The translations under genes and the position numbers were made by a program. Shown piece after piece: positions 7,131-12,659 of a stretch of 13,628 nt of DNA. Under the pieces are notes generated by a model. That model searched no databases and was not told the origin of the DNA. It was given only the letters and a program-made list of their open reading frames with translations. Source of the stretch: an uncultured Actinomyces sp. (GTDB taxonomy: Bacteria > Actinomycetota > Actinomycetes > Actinomycetales > Actinomycetaceae). The stretch covers positions 1-13,628 of the forward strand of contig CAMPYB010000024.1 in assembly GCA_946998115.1 (NCBI GenBank). The letters are read 5' to 3'. Position 1 is the stretch's first letter. Each line of letters opens with the position of its first letter.

Positions 7131-7736
7131 TTATTTTATGTCACTAGTACCTAATGAGCTTGCATGCTCTATAACATGGTCAACGAAACCATACTCTTGT
7201 GCTTGCTTTGCTGTGAACCAACGGTCACGATCAGCATCCGAAGTGATTTCTTCAAATGTTTTACCAGTTTGTTCAGCTGTGAGCTGTGCTAAAGTTTTTT
7301 TCATATTCAATATTAGTTCTGCATTTATTCGTATATCAGTTGCTGTTCCTCCTATGCCACCTGACGGTTGGTGCATCATTATACGCGCATGTGGTGTTGC
7401 ATATCTTTTACCTTTGGCTCCTGAAGACAAAAGGAACTGCCCCATCGATGCAGCTAAGCCTACTGCTACTGTTGCAACATCTGGTTGTATATATTGCATA
7501 GTGTCGTATATTGCCATTCCTGCAGTCACTGATCCTCCAGGTGAATTAATATACAAATAAATATCCGAATTAGGATCTTGTGCAGCTAAAAGTAGCATTT
7601 GTGCACATATTGCATTTGCATTTTCATCTTTTACTTCAGATCCTAACCATATGATACGTTCTTCTAGCAACCTATCATACACGTGATCTGTTAATCCCAT
7701 AGATGAATTTGTTCCACTGGCTTGCGGTAATGACAT
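7131..7736 (-). CDS. clpP1: ClpP1, catalytic subunit of the Clp protease
   Basis: The partner ring of ClpP2. Starting at the ATG at 7736 gives 201 residues, close to the mycobacterial ClpP1 length. The triad is Ser97 in GLAASMGQF, His122 in IMMHQP and Asp171 in DADRDRWFTA. SLTD-like residues GLTDHVYDRLL near the N-terminus and INSPGGSVTAG are typical. A frame extension to 7778 exists, but an excellent AGGAGG (7746-7741) lies four bases before 7736, and the 14 extra residues resemble nothing in the family, so the shorter start is chosen. It is the first gene of clpP1-clpP2-clpX and is preceded by a 348-base AT-rich gap carrying a ClgR-like site. The order tig, clpP1, clpP2, clpX is characteristic of Actinomycetota. 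Confidence 0.95.
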   Translation of the reverse strand: MSLPQASGTNSSMGLTDHVYDRLLEERIIWLGSEVKDENANAICAQMLLLAAQDPNSDIYLYINSPGGSVTAGMAIYDTMQYIQPDVATVAVGLAASMGQFLLSSGAKGKRYATPHARIMMHQPSGGIGGTATDIRINAELILNMKKTLAQLTAEQTGKTFEEITSDADRDRWFTAKQAQEYGFVDHVIEHASSLGTSDIK

Positions 7737-7740
7737 TGCT

Positions 7741-7746
7741 CCTCCT
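7741..7746 (-). promoter_or_regulatory. Strong ribosome binding site that fixes the clpP1 start
   Basis: On the minus strand AGGAGG is followed by AGCA and the ATG at 7736. It lies downstream of the alternative start at 7778, so only the shorter clpP1 can use it. It is the best Shine-Dalgarno sequence I see in the window. Confidence 0.8.
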
Positions 7747-7824
7747 GCAATATTTAACTGAAAATATTTAACTAACAATACATTATCTTATATTTGTTAA
7801 AGTTTATAGATAGATTTGCTTTGT

Positions 7825-7839
7825 TTCGCTATAAGCATA
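7825..7839 (-). promoter_or_regulatory. ClgR-like operator upstream of clpP1
   Basis: The minus strand reads TGCTTATAGCG at 7837-7827, flanked by further AT bases. As I remember it, the actinobacterial ClgR consensus has the core CGC-Y-N-A-N-R-GCG; this site matches at every specified core position except the first. ClgR activates clpP1P2 and other stress genes in Corynebacterium, Mycobacterium, Streptomyces and Bifidobacterium. The site lies about 95 bases before the clpP1 ATG. Candidate -10 boxes downstream are TATAAA (7808-7803) and TATAAG (7793-7788). Neither has a clear -35, which would suit an activator-dependent promoter. No clgR gene is in the window. Confidence 0.5.
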
Positions 7840-8034
7840 TGACAAGTATTTTATCCACATTTTTAATAATTCTTTAAATTTTTATCTTTATGTAAGAATA
7901 TATAATCTTCGAGTCATTAAATTAATGCAATTTTATTTTCTATATTCAATATTTTTCTCAATTTTTTGTATTAAGTATTTGCTAGTAAAATATTTATAAT
8001 ACATTTTTATTATTGAAATTTCACATAAAAATAT

Positions 8035-8058
8035 TGTGGGCACTTTTTAGTACCCACA
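8035..8058 (-). terminator. Intrinsic terminator of tig
   Basis: On the minus strand the stem TGTGGGTAC pairs with GTGCCCACA around a six-base loop (TAAAAA). All nine pairs form if one U-G wobble is counted, and a U-rich run (AATATTTTTAT) follows. It begins 27 bases after the tig stop codon. On the plus strand the wobble becomes a C-A mismatch and no U-run follows, so the element is oriented for tig. It implies that clpP1 mainly uses its own promoter. Confidence 0.75.
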
Positions 8059-8084
8059 AAACGCTGAATTTTCTTGATGTTTTA

Positions 8085-9410
8085 TTATTTCTTTTCTTTT
8101 TCAGGAGAATTTTCAACATCTTCATCGTCTGTCTGTTCAGGTTCCTTAGTGTATTCACTTAAATCAACAACATTTCCATCAGTATCTTTTACTGTTGAAC
8201 GGCGCAAAACTGATACTAATGCTTTGTTGCGTGTTATATCAGCAACCATCATACGCATTTGCTCTGAATTGGCTTTTGACAAAATTTGAGATGGATCTAC
8301 ACCATAAGCCTGTGCTACTTGGAACATGTATTCAAGTAATTCACGTTGTGAAACTGTAATATTTTCTTTTTCAGCAATAACATCCAAAAGTATTTGTTCA
8401 CGCATTGTCTGTTCAATTTCTGCGCGTACTTTTTCTTTTTCAGTTTTCTTCATGTTCTGTGGAACACGTGACTTTAATTCTGCTTTTACAAGATCAGTTG
8501 GAACAGGAAATTCTTCAATTTTTTCTTTTATTATATCGAATACTTTGTTACGTGCTTGAAGAGCTCTATCTGTTTCTTTGCGTTCAGCTATTTTTTTACT
8601 TAATTCTGTACGCAATTGTTCAACTGTGTCATGCTCTGAAGCTAACTGTACAAACTCATCGTCAACTTCTGGTAATTCTTGTTCTTTAACGCTTTTTACT
8701 ACAACATTAATATCGGCTTTTTTACCAGCATGTTCTCCGCCAATTAGTTCAGATTTGAATTTTTTCTTCTTTCCTGCTTCTAATCCGATTAGAGCTTCAT
8801 CTAGGCCTTCAATCATTGATTTTGAACCGACTTCATAAGAATATCCCGAAACAGAATCAACTTGTTCGCCTTTAATTGTTGCTGTTAAATCTATGGAAAC
8901 AAAGTCTCCTTCTTCAACTTTGCGTTCCACGCCTTTTAATGTACCGAAACGTTTACGTAAAGCTAATAGTTCTTCGTCAATATCCTCATCATTTACTTTG
9001 ATTTTATCAACTGTTACTTCTAGGTTATCAAGATTTGGAAGCTCAATGTCTGGACGAACTTCTACTGTTATAACTATTTTAAGATCTTCGTCTCTTCCTT
9101 TGCCTTCAACGCCAGGTGCTTGAGTTACTTCAATGTCAGGCTGACCCATTGGCACAACTTTAGCTTCTGAAACTGCATCATCATAAAGATGTGGCATTGC
9201 TGTACGTGCTGCTTGTTCGACAACTGCACCAAATCCAACGCGACTGTCAACAACTCGTGGTGGCACTTTGCCTCGACGGAAACCTGGTATGTTTATCTGT
9301 TTAGCAATTTCTTTATAAGCAACAGTTATATCTGTTTGTATTTCGCTCACTGGCACTTCAACATTTAGCTTGACTTTTGTAGGTTCAAGCCTTTCCACGG
9401 TTGTTTTCAC
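8085..9410 (-). CDS. tig: Trigger factor (ribosome-bound chaperone, peptidyl-prolyl isomerase)
   Basis: Trigger factor binds the ribosomal exit tunnel and shields nascent chains. From the GTG at 9410 it has 441 residues. The N-terminal ribosome-binding domain begins VKTTVERLEPTKVKL and has the docking signature GFRRGK at 43-48. The FKBP-type isomerase domain covers about 165-250, including EGDFVSIDL and MIEGLDEALIGLEAG. The Lys/Glu-rich helical C-terminal domain runs on to an acidic-then-basic tail of about 15 residues. The GTG start is preferred to the ATG at 9425 because GGAG (9423-9420) lies nine bases before it. GGAG overlaps that ATG, which itself has no Shine-Dalgarno, and the homologous N-terminus of M. 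tuberculosis (MKSTVEQL) aligns from this GTG. It is followed by a strong terminator and then by clpP1. Confidence 0.95.
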   Translation of the reverse strand: MKTTVERLEPTKVKLNVEVPVSEIQTDITVAYKEIAKQINIPGFRRGKVPPRVVDSRVGFGAVVEQAARTAMPHLYDDAVSEAKVVPMGQPDIEVTQAPGVEGKGRDEDLKIVITVEVRPDIELPNLDNLEVTVDKIKVNDEDIDEELLALRKRFGTLKGVERKVEEGDFVSIDLTATIKGEQVDSVSGYSYEVGSKSMIEGLDEALIGLEAGKKKKFKSELIGGEHAGKKADINVVVKSVKEQELPEVDDEFVQLASEHDTVEQLRTELSKKIAERKETDRALQARNKVFDIIKEKIEEFPVPTDLVKAELKSRVPQNMKKTEKEKVRAEIEQTMREQILLDVIAEKENITVSQRELLEYMFQVAQAYGVDPSQILSKANSEQMRMMVADITRNKALVSVLRRSTVKDTDGNVVDLSEYTKEPEQTDDEDVENSPEKEKK

Positions 9411-9443
9411 TGTGTTGCACTCCATAGAAAATAGTAGGTACGA

Positions 9444-9479
9444 CTATCTATACCTTTATAGATAGGCCTTTAACAAGGC
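9444..9479 (-). promoter_or_regulatory. Two abutting hairpins in the tig leader
   Basis: Two perfect inverted repeats lie back to back. One is GCCTT/AAGGC with a GTTA loop (9479-9466). The other is CTATCTATA/TATAGATAG, nine pairs, with an AAGG loop (9465-9444). In tig mRNA they would stand about 35 bases before the start, with no U-run after them, so they are not a normal terminator. They could stabilise or process the 5' end or tune translation. No known riboswitch family is recognised. A 9-bp AT-rich stem alone could arise by chance here. Confidence 0.4.
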
Positions 9480-9515
9480 TATAGACTAATATATTTTATT
9501 GCATTTATCATTAAA

Positions 9516-9538
9516 AATACAATGCTTACAATTGTATT
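9516..9538 (-). terminator. Weak candidate terminator after the Alg13-like gene
   Basis: An 8-bp perfect inverted repeat (AATACAAT / ATTGTATT) with a seven-base loop is followed on the minus strand by TTT directly after the stem's own TT. It is about 120 bases after the stop at 9657. The stem is nearly all A-T, so it would be weak. It may separate the glycosyltransferase transcript from tig or may be chance. Confidence 0.3.
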
Positions 9539-9656
9539 AGTAAAATTAGATATATTTTATTATTTTGCAAACGAGTATTTTACAACTTTTTACATGTTAC
9601 TTTTATCTTTTATTTTACGAAAATGTATTTTATTGCAACAAGTAACGAGTCATTTT

Positions 9657-10250
9657 TCATACAGACTTTGAGAACAATCTTGAAATTATCCGCCTGAATC
9701 GTGTTTTGCTTTTTTCTTCAATAATAGAATAAACCAATTCTCCAACTGCTAACGCAGATTTTTCACTGTCTAAATATTCTAAAGATGGAACGTAAGTTTT
9801 ATTGCATAATCTATCTGAGACTAAGCTAAATACTTCGCTATAAGTATTAGCAACATCAATACAATTTTTTTCAGCCATAAAATTAGAAAATAAAATTTGG
9901 TGCTTATCTATATGCTCTCCTAAATCAGGATCTCTAGGCACTACAATTGGACGATACCCATCGCGAATCCATTGCATCATAATTGACGGGCCTCCTTGAC
10001 ATATTAGTACTTTAGCTTTCGCGCGAAGCAAATCCATTTGTGCATTGTCTAGACTATCCACACCAAATGCAATTTTTGGCGGATCAGATGTGCCATATTG
10101 TACAAGTATATTCAGATTTGTTTCTTGAGCTAATTGGTCAGCCCATTCAACTAGGCGCGCGAACGGAAAATGACAAGTGCCAAGCATTACGGCTATATCA
10201 ATATTTGATAATATGTCATTTATTTTATTATCAAGCTTGTCAAGTTTCAC
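9657..10250 (-). CDS. Alg13/PssE-like catalytic subunit of a polysaccharide glycosyltransferase
   Basis: A 197-residue protein corresponding to the C-terminal, nucleotide-sugar-binding half of MurG-like (family 28) glycosyltransferases, as in the Alg13/PssE/EpsF-type subunits. It opens with IAVMLGTCHFPFARLVEWADQ (19-39), the 'GTxxxPFxRL' beginning of the family. The sugar-nucleotide loop CQGGPSIMMQWIRDG is at 84-98, then PIVVPRDPDLGEHIDKHQ (101-118), typical of this branch. The likely role is transfer of a sugar to a lipid-linked oligosaccharide in surface polysaccharide synthesis, together with the Alg14-like partner encoded just upstream. The GTG at 10250 is chosen because it overlaps the partner's TGA stop as GTGA, has GGAG seven bases upstream, and begins the family-like sequence. 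A longer reading to 10337 only translates the partner gene out of frame. Confidence 0.87.
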   Translation of the reverse strand: MKLDKLDNKINDILSNIDIAVMLGTCHFPFARLVEWADQLAQETNLNILVQYGTSDPPKIAFGVDSLDNAQMDLLRAKAKVLICQGGPSIMMQWIRDGYRPIVVPRDPDLGEHIDKHQILFSNFMAEKNCIDVANTYSEVFSLVSDRLCNKTYVPSLEYLDSEKSALAVGELVYSIIEEKSKTRFRRIISRLFSKSV

Positions 10251-10798
10251 AATAGCGCTCCTACAACAGTAGATTTTGGATATAGTTTTTGCTGTTCTTG
10301 CCATTGCACACCAAAAGAGTCTGCAACATGATAACAAATACGTCCAGACATAGATGGTATTTCAATACGGTCAAATACTTCTATATATAAAGTTGCGATA
10401 CCTAAAAGTCTTGCTAATATTATAAAAATAGCACCAATAGATGCACCAGTCGACACTACAATGTCAGGACGAGGATGCAATCGAAATAAAATTTTAAAAG
10501 CTAGGAGAACGCTTTTTACTAATCCTCCAATTTTCCGATCAGGACAGTGCTTAGCCCAAAAGACTTTTTCTTCTTTTAGCACATTTTTAGCATCAGGCGT
10601 ATCAAATGTAACCCATAACCTGTCATGCTTTTCATACCACGGTTTCATTGTTACTATTTGCGCTAAATGCCCGCCCGAAGAACACGCAAAAAGTATGCGA
10701 AGTTTTTTTTCATCACTATTTTTCTCATCATTAGATGTCATAGCGCAACTTTGCTTATTTTTGTTTTTTATACCAATATTTTTTGCTGTTTCTTTCAT
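10247..10798 (-). CDS. Alg14/PssD-like subunit of a polysaccharide glycosyltransferase
   Basis: A 183-residue protein, counted from the ATG at 10798, resembling the N-terminal acceptor-binding and membrane-associating half of MurG-like enzymes (Alg14/PssD/CpsF). The family opening LRILFACSSGGHLAQ is at 33-47, followed by WVTFDTPDAK and by PDIVVSTGASIGAI (111-124). Hydrophobic stretches about 91-106 and 120-140 could touch the membrane. In the two-component enzymes known from fungi and streptococci this subunit recruits the Alg13-like partner, encoded here with a GTGA overlap. The start is uncertain. A GTG at 10837 is in frame without a Shine-Dalgarno; the ATG at 10798 has a weak purine run upstream. 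Either leaves a charged N-terminal tail of over 30 residues not usual in the family. Preceded by the MFS gene on the same strand. Confidence 0.85.
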   Translation of the reverse strand: MKETAKNIGIKNKNKQSCAMTSNDEKNSDEKKLRILFACSSGGHLAQIVTMKPWYEKHDRLWVTFDTPDAKNVLKEEKVFWAKHCPDRKIGGLVKSVLLAFKILFRLHPRPDIVVSTGASIGAIFIILARLLGIATLYIEVFDRIEIPSMSGRICYHVADSFGVQWQEQQKLYPKSTVVGALL

Positions 10799-10913
10799 AT
10801 TGAATAAGTTTTCTTTAATATATATGCTTTCAAACACTTATAGCTTATCACTTTCATTTTATAATTGAAAAATAAATATTTTATATGATTTTGAAGTGTT
10901 TTTATGCTTATTG

Positions 10914-12221
10914 CTATTTTTTATACGTTTCAGGAAGTAAAACTGAAAAGCCGAGGCTGATAAATAGAATAATAGGTATAGAAAGAAAAGGTATGATAGA
11001 TTGTTCAGCAAAATAACTTTGCAAGTACCCTGGTAAAAATATAAGAAATCCTGCACCTACAAATTGTGTACCATTTACAAGAGATGATGATGTACCTGCA
11101 AGTTTTACGCCTGCGAGTTCTCCTGCCATAGTGAAACCAAGCATGGAGCCTCCTGCGCAAAATCCGAATAAGAAATATAATATGCCAACGGTAATTGCAC
11201 TAGAAAAAGTTCCTATTATTGTATATAAAATTATAATCGCTTGGAAAGACACACTGCCGATAAGAAATAGACGACGATTTCGCGCCATGTTTGATAAGAA
11301 TGCGAATATTGGCGATCCTAAAGCTAAACCTAACCATCCCCATGGTAGAACTAAGGATGCAACATTTTTATCTAAACTATGCATCATAGCTATATCAGTC
11401 CCCCACACTGTACCGACTGAAAGCATTCCTGCAAAACTTGCCGCGCTCAATAGTAATATTACCCAAAGTTTTGGTTTAGAAAGTGTTGTTTTAATGTCTG
11501 ATTGAACATGTGATAGAAACTCTATTGGATGATGTGGCCATTTACGTGTTGCAGATATTTCAGGAGGGTCACGTAATATTATTACGCTCAAGATTGCAAG
11601 TATTATTCCCACGAATGCCATCGAGTATAAAAGGTTATGCCATCCCCAAACATCTATTACATATGTCAGTATATTTTGATTTATTGTTGCACTTACTGAT
11701 GCAATAAATTCTACAAATGCAAATAATATTCCAAATTTCGCCATTCCAAACCATACGCCACCTGTAGTGCCTGCTCCGACGAAACCGCAACACGCTCCTA
11801 AAGCTATTAGCATTTGACTTATTATAAGTAATTGAAAGCTAGATATTGTCGCAAATGAAAAAATCCCTATTGATAAAAGTGTCATAGCTATAGGTAGAAC
11901 TCGTCTTATTCCTGCACGATCTAATAGAGATCCCGAGATAAGCTGAAAAATCGCGAATGACCACGTATATGTTGCACCTACGAGTCCTATTTGTGTTGAA
12001 GATAAATTATTTGCGTTTGCAACTTCATGCTTTATTATTGCGTAACCAGTTTGATATGAAAATACTAATACTACGAATGCTACTGCAAGTATCCATGAAC
12101 ACCACGCAATTATTGTATTTTTTCGGTCTCGTTTTTCATATGTTATTGTGTGAGTAGTATTTTTTACAGTGTTTTTATTTTTTTCATGTTTTTGTTCGTT
12201 CATTTTTACTCGCATTTTCAT
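10914..12221 (-). CDS. MFS transporter of unknown substrate
   Basis: A 435-residue secondary transporter with about twelve hydrophobic segments. After a hydrophilic 34-residue N-terminus, the first membrane helix starts near IIAWCSWILAVAF. The MFS motif A is visible between helices 2 and 3 as GSLLDRAGIRR (97-107). A related cytoplasmic loop, LSNMARNRRLFLIGS, occupies the equivalent place in the second half. A long charged loop (about 215-255) separates the two six-helix halves. The substrate cannot be deduced; small organic anions, sugars or drugs are all possible. The start is uncertain: ATGs occur at 12221, 12215 and 12203, and only the last has even a weak GAG upstream. It lies about 76 bases before the Alg14-like gene on the same strand, so co-transcription is possible but not shown. 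Confidence 0.88.
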   Translation of the reverse strand: MKMRVKMNEQKHEKNKNTVKNTTHTITYEKRDRKNTIIAWCSWILAVAFVVLVFSYQTGYAIIKHEVANANNLSSTQIGLVGATYTWSFAIFQLISGSLLDRAGIRRVLPIAMTLLSIGIFSFATISSFQLLIISQMLIALGACCGFVGAGTTGGVWFGMAKFGILFAFVEFIASVSATINQNILTYVIDVWGWHNLLYSMAFVGIILAILSVIILRDPPEISATRKWPHHPIEFLSHVQSDIKTTLSKPKLWVILLLSAASFAGMLSVGTVWGTDIAMMHSLDKNVASLVLPWGWLGLALGSPIFAFLSNMARNRRLFLIGSVSFQAIIILYTIIGTFSSAITVGILYFLFGFCAGGSMLGFTMAGELAGVKLAGTSSSLVNGTQFVGAGFLIFLPGYLQSYFAEQSIIPFLSIPIILFISLGFSVLLPETYKK

Positions 12222-12659
12222 TTTTATAGTGATGTATATATTTTGAAATTTTTATTATTTATGAGCACAATTTTCATTGTTTTACAAAGACACATACTCG
12301 TAAATAGTAAAATATAGTTATTCTAAATGCAAAATATTTTTTAGAGCATGTGTATTAAAAAGTAAGTGCTAGAATTATTTTTTGCGACAAATGTCTTATT
12401 TTTCAAGGTTTTTACTGATTATTTTCAAAAAATATTTTATTTATTTTCAGCATTAATATTTGAACAAAATCATAAAATGATACAAATTAGATAAAATGTT
12501 TCATATGTAATGTGGAAATTATTTAAATTTTAAGTAATTTTCATTAAAATCTTTTTCTATTTTGCAAATACCTCTGTTTTATTTTCAATTTTTTTTGTAC
12601 ATTTTTTTTCATAATTACGACTATAGACTAATTCATATTTTTTAGTTATTTGGAGAACC
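12222..12659. other. Divergent AT-rich intergenic region between the MFS and coiled-coil genes
   Basis: This 438-base stretch must contain the promoters of the leftward MFS gene and the rightward coiled-coil gene. It is extremely AT-rich with many T-tracts. I can assign only the GGAG ribosome binding site at 12652-12655. TATAGA at 12622-12627 is a possible -10 for the rightward gene, but no -35 lies at proper spacing. I see no RNA gene, strong hairpin or open frame with coding character. Confidence 0.5.

Larger units (their letters stand above)
7737..8084. other. AT-rich intergenic region between tig and clpP1
   Basis: This 348-base gap holds the tig terminator near its right end and the ClgR-like operator and clpP1 ribosome binding site near its left end. 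The middle, about 7860-8030, is very AT-rich. I see no gene, tRNA, convincing hairpin or repeat there. Several weak promoter-like boxes occur, as expected for this composition, and I cannot choose among them. Confidence 0.6.

Noticed and set aside
7737..7778. Longer clpP1 with 14 extra N-terminal residues
   Set aside because: The AGGAGG lies inside this extension and serves the ATG at 7736; the extra residues have no family counterpart.
9596..9646. Inverted repeat GTTACTT ... AAGTAAC and direct repeats of AACGAGT after the Alg13-like gene
   Set aside because: Short, widely spaced and without flanking structure; no transposon, attachment-site or terminator features accompany them.
9426..9656. 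Possible tRNA gene upstream of tig, as seen in some actinobacteria
   Set aside because: No T-loop GTTCRANYC motif or cloverleaf stems could be found on either strand; only the two hairpins and AT-rich sequence.
10251..10337. N-terminal extension of the Alg13-like gene by 29 residues, rich in Cys and Arg
   Set aside because: It is an out-of-frame reading of the Alg14-like gene. The GTG at 10250 has a ribosome binding site, a GTGA overlap and family homology.
10859..11056. Leftward 65-codon hydrophobic frame resembling a small membrane protein
   Set aside because: It overlaps the MFS gene's 3' end in another frame and mirrors its hydrophobic codons; no independent support.
12621..12632. CTATAGACTAAT, identical to 9479-9490 near the tig leader
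   Set aside because: In DNA this AT-rich, 12-base exact repeats are expected by chance in 13.6 kb, and the copies sit in opposite orientation relative to their genes.
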